Shown: positions 8,486-17,323 of the stretch, piece after piece
How positions within the stretch are numbered: the stretch's first letter is position 1
Layout of the letters: each line of letters begins with the position of its first letter
From: Bradyrhizobium sp. NP1
GTDB lineage: Bacteria; Pseudomonadota; Alphaproteobacteria; Rhizobiales; Xanthobacteraceae
Assembly (NCBI RefSeq): GCF_030378205.1
Contig: NZ_CP127385.1
Location: 4,628,001-4,692,000, forward strand
DNA: 64,000 nucleotides
Direction: 5' to 3'
The notes under the pieces: model-generated
The model's database searches: none
What the model was told of the DNA's origin: nothing
The model's input: only the letters and a program-made list of their open reading frames with translations
Position numbers and translations under genes: made by a program

Positions 8486-8535
8486 ATCCGAAGTTCGCTT
8501 CATTTTTAACGCGCCTTCCGGAGCGAACTTCGGAT
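8486..8535. repeat. Perfect 14-base inverted repeat with a 22-base spacer
   Basis: ATCCGAAGTTCGCT (8486-8499) is exactly complementary to AGCGAACTTCGGAT (8522-8535). It lies between the unknown gene at 8551 and the enoyl-CoA hydratase start at 8352, both on the minus strand. It has no T-run, so I favour an operator over a terminator. Confidence 0.6.
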
Positions 8536-8550
8536 TCGGACACTAGCGCT

Positions 8551-9267
8551 TCAACTATAGGCAACGTTGCTGAAGTCGATCGCCACCATCAGTAATTCAG
8601 GGATCGGTCGGCGATCAGGCCCCATGGCAAATGCTCGTCGACGCGAAGGAAGCTTTATTCCATTTGCTTCGATGTAGTCGGTTGTGAGCTGCGCTGCCGC
8701 AAAGTTTCCAGCGACTTCGACGTTGTAGTCGTGTCGCCGAAGCAGGCGATCTGGCCCAAAATAGAATCGCTGAAGCGGACCGTGGCTGGCCAGTCGGCCT
8801 GGTAGATAGGCGCGGAGAACCCGCCAAACTTCATTGCCTTCATGCCACGGTTCTTCTTCTTCGACCGCGACGCCATCCCATTTCAGAAGAAATGGAGTGT
8901 TGAGATAGGTCCACATGGCATAGCCGTTGAAGTATGCGCGATGCTCAGCCCGCCAAGCGGTGCTCAAGCCGTGTCCTATGAAAGCGTTCCGTGGAAAGGC
9001 CCATTCGGCAACGACCGCGCCGTCCAACTTCTCGATCGCCAGTCGTTCAGGGGTGAACGATGTGCGCTGGTCCGCCGCTCCGAAGGGCGCGACTGAAGCG
9101 CGCTCCTCCTTCAACCAGACAGTCATCCGGCGTGTGCTGAGATCGGGCATGAGCCCTTTCAACGGGAAGAGGCCGCCACCAGTCACGGCGTCCGCTTCAA
9201 CTCGCGAAAGGCGTTGCCATCTGTCAAACCCGCCGTGGGCCTCCAGTACCTCATCGAGAAATGACAT
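8551..9267 (-). CDS. Conserved-looking protein of unknown function
   Basis: A 238-residue protein with no recognised catalytic motif. It begins MSFLDEVLEAHGGFDRWQRLSRVEADAVTGG, and the sequence alternates beta-like strands (RRMTVWLKEERASV, AVVAEWAF, RFYFGPDRLLRRHDYNVEV, AAQLTTDYIEANGIKLPSRRRAF). This resembles outer-membrane lipoprotein-sorting or other beta-sheet lipid-binding folds, but it lacks a signal peptide. It is on the same strand as the hydratase and SDR downstream, separated from them by a large inverted repeat. I do not recognise the family, and the function is unknown. Confidence 0.75.
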   Translation of the reverse strand: MSFLDEVLEAHGGFDRWQRLSRVEADAVTGGGLFPLKGLMPDLSTRRMTVWLKEERASVAPFGAADQRTSFTPERLAIEKLDGAVVAEWAFPRNAFIGHGLSTAWRAEHRAYFNGYAMWTYLNTPFLLKWDGVAVEEEEPWHEGNEVWRVLRAYLPGRLASHGPLQRFYFGPDRLLRRHDYNVEVAGNFAAAQLTTDYIEANGIKLPSRRRAFAMGPDRRPIPELLMVAIDFSNVAYS

Positions 9268-9789
9268 CTTGTCTGGTCCCCTGTTTGTTCAAGCCGTTGA
9301 TCGAAAAGCCGAGAAATCGCAATCAAATCCGAGTTCCACTTTCTCGGAGCCGGGCACTTCGGCGCGGGGCCCGGGCGCCCATCTCCTGGCGTGAAGATAG
9401 CGGTCGAGCCAACCCTACCCGCAATGTCTATGGTCGGGTGATGACATGGATGCCTCGTTTCGAGACAGATTTGCGGAGGAATTTCGAACCCCGAGCTGCG
9501 TCCATTGGCGACAGCTGGTCACTGTCAGCTGGGCCACAAATCTCTCGAACCTGGTTGAGGTCCGCTGGGCAGTGCTCCGGTCATCGGGCCTTTGCTGCTT
9601 TCGGCCAATGCCGCGACCAGCCGCATGGCCGAAATAGAGGCAACAATGACATGGAGGGTGCTGCCGAGCGGCAGTTATCTTGGCCCCGAAGCACGCGCGT
9701 CGCTCGCCGCATGAGGCCGACATCTTTCGAATTTTGTCGAAGCGCACCGGGGTGATCTGGCGTCCGGCGCACGGCTGCTGGAGGTTCGC
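9268..9789. other. Divergent intergenic region, no gene supported
   Basis: This 522-base gap separates the minus-strand unknown gene from the plus-strand reductase operon. Several short frames cross it, but none has convincing protein character. A weak dyad ACCCG-N13-CGGGT lies near 9417-9439. Promoters for both flanking units must be here. Confidence 0.45.
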
Positions 9790-10830
9790 ATGCGAAGGAT
9801 AGTCCACCACGAACTCGGGCAGCCGTCAGAATTGCTTCGGGTTGAAGAGGGTCCGTCCGAGCCGCTCGGGCCAAGCCTGGTTCGGGTTCGCGTTTCCTGT
9901 GCGCCGATCCATCCCGGCGATTTGCTGGGTGTCATGGGGTCGCCCGCATTCGGCACGCAGCCGTCGATAGGGCCAGGCGGGCGGGTCCCGGGATTTGAAG
10001 GTGCCGGTGTCGTCAGCGAAGTCGGGGCGCGCGTCGATGCAAGCCTGGGATTGAGGCAAGGGCTCAGGGTCGCGTTCTTTCCTGCGCCTGGCTCGTGGCG
10101 TGACGAAGTGGTCGTGCCGGCCGGGTCCGTAACGCCGTTGCCTGACACGATTCCAGACGAAATCGGCGCGCAACTCCTGATCAACACTGCCACGGCGCTC
10201 ACCGCGATCAGAACCGCGCATGAATCGGTGTCCCCAGACTCGCGCACTGGCGTTGTCGTGCTGCTGACCGCCGCGGGATCTGCTGTCGGGCGGCTCCTGG
10301 GCAAGCTCCTGACCGACCGAGGCGTGAAAGTCATCCGGCTGGTGCGAAGCGAAGCGGGCGCGGAGAAGCTGGCCGGGCTCCGGCCCGGCTCGCCGATCTT
10401 TGCGACTGACGCAGCCGGCTGGAAGGAGCGCGCTAGGGCCGCCGCTGGGGGCGCAAAGATTCACGTCGCGATCGACAGCGTCGGCGGCGCTCTGCTCGGC
10501 GACATCGCTGACCTCTTGGCTGAAGGGACCGGGACGGTCGTCAATTTTGGTTCACTGGGCGGCGAGGCGAGCGACATCCGGCTGTTTGCGCCCCGCGCCC
10601 TGACGCTCAAGGGTGTGTTCCTCGGGCAGTGGATGCAGCAGCCGGCCGACGTGCGCCAGGCCGATATTGCCATCGCGCAACGGCTCGCGCTCGAGCCCGG
10701 GCCACTGTTCGAGGTTGCGGCGAGCTATCCGCCATCGCGGATCGGCGACGCAGTCGCGCATGTGGGCCGGCCAGGCCGGAACGGCGTGGTTCTTTTTGAC
10801 TTCTCCAGCGCGCGGGGAGCGGGATCATGA
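9790..10830 (+). CDS. Zinc-free medium-chain dehydrogenase/reductase (quinone/enoyl reductase type)
   Basis: A 346-residue MDR protein with GGAGG five bases before ATG 9790. The N-terminal GroES-like domain contains SCAPIHPGDLLGVMG, the trans-2-enoyl reductase signature position, and the Rossmann region reads VVLLTAAGSAVGRLLGKLL. No structural or catalytic zinc Cys cluster is visible, so this is a quinone- or enoyl-thioester-reductase type enzyme that reduces activated double bonds with NADPH. Its stop overlaps the next gene by ATGA, so it begins a tightly coupled three-gene operon (9790-12427). Confidence 0.88.
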   Translation: MRRIVHHELGQPSELLRVEEGPSEPLGPSLVRVRVSCAPIHPGDLLGVMGSPAFGTQPSIGPGGRVPGFEGAGVVSEVGARVDASLGLRQGLRVAFFPAPGSWRDEVVVPAGSVTPLPDTIPDEIGAQLLINTATALTAIRTAHESVSPDSRTGVVVLLTAAGSAVGRLLGKLLTDRGVKVIRLVRSEAGAEKLAGLRPGSPIFATDAAGWKERARAAAGGAKIHVAIDSVGGALLGDIADLLAEGTGTVVNFGSLGGEASDIRLFAPRALTLKGVFLGQWMQQPADVRQADIAIAQRLALEPGPLFEVAASYPPSRIGDAVAHVGRPGRNGVVLFDFSSARGAGS

Positions 10831-11435
10831 GGTTCGGAACGATCGGTGCGGGCGCGGTTGCGCTTGGGTTCGCGCGAGAAGCCCTGAGGGCCGGTCATCA
10901 AGTGGTGTTGAGCAACAGGCGCGGTCCGGAATCCCTTGCCGACATGGTCGCCGGGCTCGGGAACGGTGCGGAGGCGGCCACGATCGCGGAGGCGGCGAGC
11001 CTTGACTATGTCCTGTTCGCCGTCCCCTGGCCGAATGTCGAGGACGCACTTCGAGGCCTGCCGGCGTGGAACGGACGCGTTCTCATCGATGCTACAAATC
11101 CGTTCAGTGCGTACAGCCCCAAACTCGTATTGGCGGACCTTGGTGACAAGGGGGCGAGCGAGATGGTCGCCGCGCTGGCACCCGGCGCCCGAGTCGTGAA
11201 AGCGTTCAATTCGATCGTCATCGAACGCTTCAACGAAGGGCCCACCAAGGAGGGTGGCCGCCGCATCATCTTCGTGTCCGGGGATCACACGGAGCCAGTC
11301 GAATTCGTGAAGAATCTGATCGCCAGTTTCGGCTTCGCGCCCATTCATCTTGGCGGCCTCGTGGCCGGCGGCCGCATGCAGCAGGCGGGCGGTCCCCTCG
11401 CTGGGCGCGACCTTGTCGACTTCGGCTACCACTGA
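10827..11435 (+). CDS. NADP-binding protein of the F420-dependent oxidoreductase family
   Basis: A 202-residue single Rossmann-domain protein starting MRFGTIGAGAVALGFAREAL with NRR after the second strand, a pattern of NADPH preference. Later blocks DATNPFS, VVKAFNS and GLVAGGRMQQAGGPLAG match Fno-like and Steap-like NADP oxidoreductases. In bacteria without F420 these proteins probably reduce flavins or other hydride acceptors. It overlaps the upstream MDR by four bases and is followed 20 bases later by a second MDR, so hydride transfer within one pathway is plausible but unproven. Confidence 0.85.
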   Translation: MRFGTIGAGAVALGFAREALRAGHQVVLSNRRGPESLADMVAGLGNGAEAATIAEAASLDYVLFAVPWPNVEDALRGLPAWNGRVLIDATNPFSAYSPKLVLADLGDKGASEMVAALAPGARVVKAFNSIVIERFNEGPTKEGGRRIIFVSGDHTEPVEFVKNLIASFGFAPIHLGGLVAGGRMQQAGGPLAGRDLVDFGYH

Positions 11436-11455
11436 TCTGAGGAAGGAAGCCGCAT

Positions 11456-12427
11456 ATGCGTGGAGCGAGAATCGAAGCCTTTGGTGAACCGACGAAAGTA
11501 CTCGAACTCGTCGATGAGCACGAACCGGCTGCGCCCGCGGCAGGCGAAGTGCTGGTCGGCGTCGAATACGCTCCGGTCAACATGAACGATCTGTACGTGA
11601 TCCAAGGCGTGTTCCCCGTTCGGCCTTCGCTGCCCAGCTTCGTCGGCAATGAGGGAGTCGGCCGAGTCCTGGCGCTGGGCGGCGGCGTCGAACATCTCAA
11701 GGTCGGTGATCGCATCCTGATTCCGCTCTATGCATTCAGTTGGCGCGAGCGTTTGGTGGTGCCCGCGGCTGGGCTTTTTAGGCTCCCTGACACCGATCCC
11801 AAGCAACTCGCGATGCTTGGTATCAACCCGCCGACCGCCTCTCTTCTTCTCGACGAAGCCTCTGATCTGAGACCGGGCGATTGGATCGTTCAAAATGCGG
11901 CGAATTCAGGCGTTGGCCGCTCGGTCATCGCCATCGCGAAGGCTCGTGGCCTGAAGACGATCAATGTCGTGCGCCGGCCGGAGCTCATTCCCGAGCTCGA
12001 AGCCATCGGCGCCGATTTCGTGATCGTCGATGAAGACGGTTCAATCGACAAGATCCATGCCGCCGTCGGCGATGATCGCGTGCAGCTCGCGATCGACGGT
12101 GTCGCGGGCAAGAGCAGCGCGCTGATTGCGGGCGCGCTGACAGCACACGGAACCTTCGTGGTCTACGCCTACATGAGCGGGGGACTGGTGACGATCAGCC
12201 CGTTCGAGCTGATCGTGAAGCGCGTCATCGCCAGGGGGTTCTTCATGAACCATGCCGATATCGAGCCGAAGATACCCGCGGCACTGCGCGAGGCTGTTCC
12301 ACTCGTCGCCTCTGGAGCTATCCATGTGCCGATCGCCGCGGTCTACCCTTTGTCATCGCTGCGCGAAGCGGTTCTTCACGCCGAGCGCGGCGGAAAGGTT
12401 CTCCTCGAACTCGGCGGAGCGGACTGA
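11456..12427 (+). CDS. Zinc-free medium-chain dehydrogenase/reductase (2-enoyl thioester reductase type)
   Basis: A 323-residue MDR. VEYAPVNMNDLYVIQGVFPVRPSLPSFVGNEGVG is the substrate-domain entrance typical of mitochondrial-type trans-2-enoyl-CoA reductases, and the cofactor loop reads VQNAANSGVGRSVIAIAKARG. NVVRRPE after the second strand suggests NADPH. Zinc ligands are absent. GGAAGG lies before ATG 11456. It ends the plus-strand operon and faces the minus-strand MDR at 12468 across a 40-base gap that contains a hairpin. Confidence 0.88.
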   Translation: MRGARIEAFGEPTKVLELVDEHEPAAPAAGEVLVGVEYAPVNMNDLYVIQGVFPVRPSLPSFVGNEGVGRVLALGGGVEHLKVGDRILIPLYAFSWRERLVVPAAGLFRLPDTDPKQLAMLGINPPTASLLLDEASDLRPGDWIVQNAANSGVGRSVIAIAKARGLKTINVVRRPELIPELEAIGADFVIVDEDGSIDKIHAAVGDDRVQLAIDGVAGKSSALIAGALTAHGTFVVYAYMSGGLVTISPFELIVKRVIARGFFMNHADIEPKIPAALREAVPLVASGAIHVPIAAVYPLSSLREAVLHAERGGKVLLELGGAD

Positions 12428-12438
12428 AAATCCGGAGA

Positions 12439-12461
12439 TCGATCGACAGCCGGGCGATCGA
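12439..12461. terminator. Hairpin between convergent genes
   Basis: TCGATCG (12439-12445), a 9-base loop and CGATCGA (12455-12461) form a perfect 7-base stem in the 40-base gap between two convergent reading frames. There is no T-run, so termination is inferred from position only. Confidence 0.35.
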
Positions 12462-12467
12462 CGCTGC

Positions 12468-13610
12468 CTACTCGATGGCCAGGCTCGGGTTGATCAGGAA
12501 TTTTTCGCCCGTCGCTCGGCGGCTGTAGGCCGCAATGACATCGGGATCGAGCGCCTCAAGCAGGGAGATGGTGCGGGTGTATTGGCTGGCGAAGGTCGTC
12601 CTGATTTCAGTGGCAACCCGCGCTTTCAACCGCGCCTCGACCTCCGGACCCACCTTGGCCAAGAAGTGAAAGAGCAGCCAGCCGCCGATACCCCACGCCA
12701 TGCCGGCGCCACGCGTTAGCTCAATCGGTCCAGGATCGAGAGTACCATAGATGTAGACCTGCTTGTGAACGGAAGTACCGTACATGTTGTACGTTTCTCC
12801 GGATGTGCCGGCAGCGACGGCCTCCATGGCGTTGAGGATCTGGCCGGCGAGCTTGCCTCCGCCGATGGCGTCGAAGGCGAGTGTTGCTCCCGTCGCCTTG
12901 AGAGCCGAGACCAGATCGTCTCTGAAAGTTGCCTGAGCCGAGTTGACGATATGCCCCGCCCCAAGGCCCCTCAAAATTCGGACCTGCTCTTCACTGCGGA
13001 CGATATTCACCAGTGGAACCCCATCCGCCTGGCACAATCGGTTTAGTATCTGGCCAAGGTTCGACGCCGCTGCTGTATGCACGAGGCCCCTGTGTCCCTC
13101 CCTTCTCGCGGTCTCCAGCATGCCAAGAGCGGTTAGCGGATTGACGAAGGCGGACGCGGCCTCTTCCGGCTTGATTCCGGCGGGCAGAACCAGACAGTCG
13201 GCGGCCCTGGCTTTCCGAAGTTGTCCATACATCCCCCCGCCGAAGATCGACACTGTCTTCCCGAGCAGCGCCTGGGCTTCCGGCGACGCGCCGGCGTGCG
13301 TCACCATACCTGCTCCTTCAAGACCGACCGGCATTGACTTCCCGATCCGAGCGGAGAGCGCGCGCATCACCGCGGGCGCAATCGGCGCCGTCACGACCGT
13401 CTGGCTGCCTTGGCCCGATGCCTTTGCAGAGCTTGCGTCTGCGGCGGCAAGCAACAGCCCAAGATCGGAGGGGTTGATCGGCGTCGCCTCGACGCGAACA
13501 ACCACCTCATCGGCCGTTGGCGACGGCACGCTCACCGCAGCGAGCGATAACTCGAGCGTTCCATCCTGCTTAACCAGCGATCGCAGTTCCAAGCTTGTCT
13601 GATTGGCCAA
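12468..13610 (-). CDS. Zinc-binding-type medium-chain dehydrogenase, TTG start
   Basis: I choose the TTG at 13610 (380 residues) because AAGGAG sits 7 bases upstream, whereas the ATG at 13697 has no ribosome-binding site and adds a non-family 29-residue extension. The MDR core follows: VVVRVEATPINPSDLGLLLA, VGLEGAGMV, AFVNPLTALGMLET, HTAAASNLGQILNRL and NIVRSEEQ. The domain layout resembles NADPH:quinone or crotonyl-type reductases that use a long interdomain insert (MYGQLRKARAADCLVLPAG). It lies 111 bases downstream of the cytochrome c gene on the same strand and may be part of the molybdenum-hydroxylase unit. Confidence 0.85.
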   Translation of the reverse strand: MANQTSLELRSLVKQDGTLELSLAAVSVPSPTADEVVVRVEATPINPSDLGLLLAAADASSAKASGQGSQTVVTAPIAPAVMRALSARIGKSMPVGLEGAGMVTHAGASPEAQALLGKTVSIFGGGMYGQLRKARAADCLVLPAGIKPEEAASAFVNPLTALGMLETARREGHRGLVHTAAASNLGQILNRLCQADGVPLVNIVRSEEQVRILRGLGAGHIVNSAQATFRDDLVSALKATGATLAFDAIGGGKLAGQILNAMEAVAAGTSGETYNMYGTSVHKQVYIYGTLDPGPIELTRGAGMAWGIGGWLLFHFLAKVGPEVEARLKARVATEIRTTFASQYTRTISLLEALDPDVIAAYSRRATGEKFLINPSLAIE

Positions 13611-13721
13611 AGACTTGCTCCTTAGCTGAGATGACGGACGGAAATCAGGCGACTTGATCAAGATGTCTATCGAGATCCTCGCAGGTGAGCCGGTCACGGT
13701 CTCGATGGATTCTCAAGTCAT

Positions 13722-14114
13722 TCACTCAGGACTACCATCAGCGTTGAATTGCAGGAGATAGGCCCACAGCCCCGCAATTTCGGCTTGATCCTTCATGCCC
13801 GCGAACGCCATTTTGTTTCCGGGGACCTTTGTTCTCGGATTTTGCATGAACGCCGCGAAGCTCGACTGATCCCAGGTGAAGCCGGCGTTTTTAAAAGCGG
13901 ACGAGTACTGATATCCCGCAGCCGCTCCGGCTTTGCGGCCGGCCAACCCATTCAGCTCTGGGCCGAGCTTGTTTTTTGCCCCTTGACCGACGGCGTGGCA
14001 GGCTTGGCATTTGGCGAAGGAGACTTTGCCTGGCGCGCTGTCCTGTGCGACTGCCACCCCGGCCCCGGCAAGAAGCGCTGCGGCAACCACCATGAATGCA
14101 GCTTTTTCTTCCAC
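13722..14114 (-). CDS. Secreted mono-heme class I cytochrome c
   Basis: The start is taken at GTG 14114, which has GGAGG six bases upstream, giving 130 residues; the earlier ATG at 14165 would overlap the upstream stop region and add a non-signal extension. Residues 8-23 form a signal peptide ending AVAQ. The heme motif C36-QA-C39-H40 and a distal Met in PGNKMAFAGM are present, matching cytochrome c2/c550. It begins 47 bases after the molybdenum hydroxylase stop and is therefore the probable periplasmic electron acceptor of that enzyme. Confidence 0.9.
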   Translation of the reverse strand: MEEKAAFMVVAAALLAGAGVAVAQDSAPGKVSFAKCQACHAVGQGAKNKLGPELNGLAGRKAGAAAGYQYSSAFKNAGFTWDQSSFAAFMQNPRTKVPGNKMAFAGMKDQAEIAGLWAYLLQFNADGSPE

Positions 14115-14161
14115 GTTCCGCCTCCAATTGTTCGCGTGCCCGCGCAGCCCGCGTCGATCAG

Positions 14162-16345
14162 TCAAACGAAGGTCACACCATTGCCCCCGAAGGGCGTGGT
14201 CCGAATACGCTTGCCGGTTGCTGAGACGATCGCGTTACCCAAAGCTGAACACATCGGCATCGTGCCGACCTCTCCGAAGCTGCCGGGCTCGTCGCCGACA
14301 GAGATGATCTCGACGGTGACGTCGGGGGCCTGATCGATCCGGAGGAGCTGATAGGTATCGAAGTTGGTCTGCTCGGGCGCTCCGCCCGCGAGCGTGATAC
14401 TTTCACTCATCGCATTGCTCAGTCCAAAGATCATTCCCGCTTCGACCGCTCGTTCAGCGAGCATCGGGTTGATGGCGAGACCGGAATCACAGACGCCGAC
14501 GAGCCGCTCCACCTTCAAGGCGTCAGCTGTTCCGGAGACCTCCACAATCACGGCGAGCCGACAGTGGTAGAAGTCCGACTGCCAAAACGCCACGCCCTGG
14601 TGGTGGCCCGCGGCAACCTTGCCCCAGCCGGCGATCGCGGCAGCTCGATCGAGTACAACGGTGCTTCGCGCATCATTCGCCAGCAGCCTGCGACGATAGG
14701 CCAACGGATCCATTCCCGCCTGGCGGGCCGCATCGTCGATCATCGACTCCAGCATGAAGCCATTATGTGTATCGTTGTTGCCGCGGAAGGCGCCGATCCG
14801 GACGGGCAGCGGGACATTGACGTAGGTTCCTGCCTCATTTGGAATTCCGTAAGAGCTGCCCACAAGGCTAAATGTCGGCAGGTCTACCGGCTTCTTCGTG
14901 GCGTAGAACCAGGGAAAGAGCCGCTGCCACAGTCCATCACAGGCGATTTTTGCTTCATAAGCGACGGGCATCCCGTCAGCACTGAGCCCCATACGCGCGC
15001 GACCCAAGAATGCCGTACGGTGCTGATCGACCCTCAGGTCCTCTTCGCGCGTCCAAACGACTTTCACGGCCCGCCCGGTCGCCTTAGCCAGCAGCACCGC
15101 CTCGGTCGTGTGCTCCATCCCGGAGCGTCGGCCGAAGTCGCCGCCCTGGTATTCGTTGTGAACGACGATGGATGACGGGTCGATGCCGAGCGCGCGCGCC
15201 GCGTGGACGGCATCCAGGCTCGGGGACTTGGTGGAAAGCCACAACTCCACTTGGTCGCCGACCCGGGCTGTGCATGACACCGGCTCCATGCAAGCGTGCG
15301 AGAGGAATGGCATCGAAAACTCCGCCTCGAGGATCTTCGCGGCGGATTTCATGGCGGCGGGGACATCTCCGTGGCTTCCAGTGGTCGAAACGCCGGGCTG
15401 CTCCAATCCCCGCCGCAGCGCAGCCTCGACCGTTGCGGAAGAGGCCTCGCTGTTCGGATGGCTGGCATAGGTCTCGCGTACCTCAGCCAACGCCTTGGCG
15501 GCCTGCCAATACTGCTCAGCAACGACGGCAACGCCTTGGGGCACCGCCATGACCAGTCTGACTCCTGGCATGGATCTGGCCTTGGCGTCATCGATCTGCG
15601 TAACCGTCGATCCGTAGGCTGGGCCGTGTCTGACGGCCGCGTACAACATGTCCGGCGCTTCATGGTCCAGTCCGAAGCGAGCGCTTCCATTGACCTTCGC
15701 GGGCACGTCCAGCCGGTCCAACCGCTGACCGATCAAATGGAGTTCGTTCCTGGTACGCAGCCGAGGCTTTGCGGGAACCTGCTCCTTGGCGGCGTCGGCG
15801 GCGAGTTGTCCGAAGGTGAAATAGCGGGCGGATGGCGAATGCGTGACTTTGGACTCGGCGACGGAAAACTCGTCAGGTCTGGCACCCAATCGCCTCGCGG
15901 CGGCCGCAACAAGCATTTCTCGCGTCGCCGCCGCCGCCTGACGCATTGCGCCATAGAAACCCGGAATCGAAGAGCTCCCCGCAGTGAGGACAAGCCCCTC
16001 GTAGAGTATGGGATTGATGTATTCTGCGCGGCGTTCGGTGGTGAACTGATATCGCATCCGTGGCCAGGCGGCGCCCAACTCGGCGGCGATGATTTGTGTC
16101 ATCCCGGTGGAGTTCCCCTGTCCGCCCTCGGCTTGAGCAATGATCGCGGTAACGATGTCGTCCTCGCCGATCGCAAGAAAGGCGTTGAACTGACCCGGGC
16201 GCAGCGGCGTTTCCTTTGCGCGGGCGCCTGTGATCGTGATTTGGAAGGCGAGAAGAAAGCCGGTTGTACCGATCCCTTCGAGGAGGGCGCGTCGGCTCGG
16301 TAACGCTCGAGGGCCGCGGTTTGAGCTTTGTCGTTCGATGTTCAT
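14162..16345 (-). CDS. Molybdopterin-binding large subunit of an isoquinoline 1-oxidoreductase-type dehydrogenase
   Basis: A 727-residue protein from the ATG at 16345, 11 bases after the Fe-S subunit stop; the ATG at 16438 lies inside that subunit and is rejected. Residues 17-40 look like a twin-arginine signal (PSRRALLEGIGTTGFLLAF). The remainder matches the single-chain Mo subunit of the IorB class, with VIAQAEGGQGNSTGMTQI, MEPVSCTAR, EYQGGDFGRRSG and GAFRGNNDTHNGFMLESMID. These enzymes hydroxylate N-heterocycles or aldehydes using water and pass electrons to 2Fe-2S clusters. The gene order Fe-S, Mo, cytochrome c is typical of periplasmic members. Confidence 0.9.
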   Translation of the reverse strand: MNIERQSSNRGPRALPSRRALLEGIGTTGFLLAFQITITGARAKETPLRPGQFNAFLAIGEDDIVTAIIAQAEGGQGNSTGMTQIIAAELGAAWPRMRYQFTTERRAEYINPILYEGLVLTAGSSSIPGFYGAMRQAAAATREMLVAAAARRLGARPDEFSVAESKVTHSPSARYFTFGQLAADAAKEQVPAKPRLRTRNELHLIGQRLDRLDVPAKVNGSARFGLDHEAPDMLYAAVRHGPAYGSTVTQIDDAKARSMPGVRLVMAVPQGVAVVAEQYWQAAKALAEVRETYASHPNSEASSATVEAALRRGLEQPGVSTTGSHGDVPAAMKSAAKILEAEFSMPFLSHACMEPVSCTARVGDQVELWLSTKSPSLDAVHAARALGIDPSSIVVHNEYQGGDFGRRSGMEHTTEAVLLAKATGRAVKVVWTREEDLRVDQHRTAFLGRARMGLSADGMPVAYEAKIACDGLWQRLFPWFYATKKPVDLPTFSLVGSSYGIPNEAGTYVNVPLPVRIGAFRGNNDTHNGFMLESMIDDAARQAGMDPLAYRRRLLANDARSTVVLDRAAAIAGWGKVAAGHHQGVAFWQSDFYHCRLAVIVEVSGTADALKVERLVGVCDSGLAINPMLAERAVEAGMIFGLSNAMSESITLAGGAPEQTNFDTYQLLRIDQAPDVTVEIISVGDEPGSFGEVGTMPMCSALGNAIVSATGKRIRTTPFGGNGVTFV

Positions 16346-16355
16346 GGTCGCGCGC

Positions 16356-16817
16356 TCACTGTCTTCCGAGAGAGCTCGAGGCGTCTGTGATCGCGGCGCG
16401 AATTCGTGGATACGTGCCGCATCGACAGAGATTTCCACTCATCGCTGAGTTGATGTCGTCACGCGAGGGCTTCGGGTTGGACTCAAGCAACGCAAGCGCA
16501 GCCATGATCTGACCCGATTGGCAGTAGCCACATTGGGGAACATTGTTCTTGATCCAGGCCGACTTGACGGCTTCCGCAACGCGTCCGGCTATCCCTTCGA
16601 TCGTGGTGACTTTGCTGTCTCCGACGTCGGCAAGAGGTGTCTGGCACGAACGGACTGGCTGCCCGTCCATGTGCACGGTGCAAGCGCCGCAGAGCGCCTG
16701 CCCGCACCCAAACTTGGTTCCTTTCAGACCAAGGAGGTCGCGGATGGCCCACAAGAGAGGCATCGTCGGGTCGACCCCATCCAGGACGCGCTCCTGTCCG
16801 TTTACGGTGAGCTTCAT
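16356..16817 (-). CDS. 2Fe-2S subunit of a molybdenum hydroxylase
   Basis: A 153-residue protein with both cluster motifs: the plant-ferredoxin-type site C38, C43, C46 and C58, and the helical-bundle site C96, C99, C131 and C133 ([17 protein letters not shown]). This is the small subunit of xanthine-oxidase-family enzymes, closest in style to IorA. It transfers electrons from the Mo cofactor to a c-type cytochrome. GAGGG precedes ATG 16817. It heads the operon that continues to 13722 and perhaps to 12468. Confidence 0.93.
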   Translation of the reverse strand: MKLTVNGQERVLDGVDPTMPLLWAIRDLLGLKGTKFGCGQALCGACTVHMDGQPVRSCQTPLADVGDSKVTTIEGIAGRVAEAVKSAWIKNNVPQCGYCQSGQIMAALALLESNPKPSRDDINSAMSGNLCRCGTYPRIRAAITDASSSLGRQ

Positions 16818-17323
16818 CGCGCGGCCCTCGTTGTTTCGATTTACCCCTTACGCTCTCGTGGACAAGGTCAAGCCTTGCTGCTTCCCTTCGGGCTGACGGC
16901 ATCCTCTTGAGTTGCGCCTCTTCTTCAGTCGCGTCCTTCAGACCGCCATTCTTGCTCAAGCACTGCCTTGCGCCGCTCGCTCGCGCGTGCACGCGGGATC
17001 GCATCATCCCGCCCCCTCCGGCCATCGACGGCCGCCGGCTGCTCTCCGAACAATGCGGCCGCGAGCACCCTAGGCGGGCGCTGGTTTATCGCGCCATGTC
17101 GTTGATGCCACCATTTCGGCCACAGCATACTTCGCAGTGAGAGGTGCTTCGGGTTGCGAACGAATCCTCCGCGCCAAGTGGCAGCCTTATCGAGCTTCGT
17201 CGGCGTGCCCCGGATGGCCGAAGAATCGGCAATTCCACATGTGTCCGGGTGTTGAAAACCAATACCCTCCGTGGCCAAGCGGCGCGGACGCGAGGCAATC
17301 GGACACACCCGAGTGAGGACGAT
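16818..17323. other. Divergent intergenic region, no gene supported
   Basis: The 506 bases separate the Fe-S subunit from the broken hydrolase. I find no convincing coding frame. Related blocks TGTGTCCGGGTG (around 17237) and CGGACACACCCG (around 17300) share short complementary segments, but they do not form one clean palindrome. Confidence 0.4.

Noticed and set aside
9505..9530. CAGCTG repeated twice near 9510
   Set aside because: CAGCTG is itself palindromic and common in high-GC DNA; the spacing forms no convincing operator.
16356..16438. Upstream ATG at 16438 for the molybdenum subunit
   Set aside because: It would overlap the Fe-S subunit by 83 bases and adds a non-family extension; ATG 16345 fits the signal sequence.
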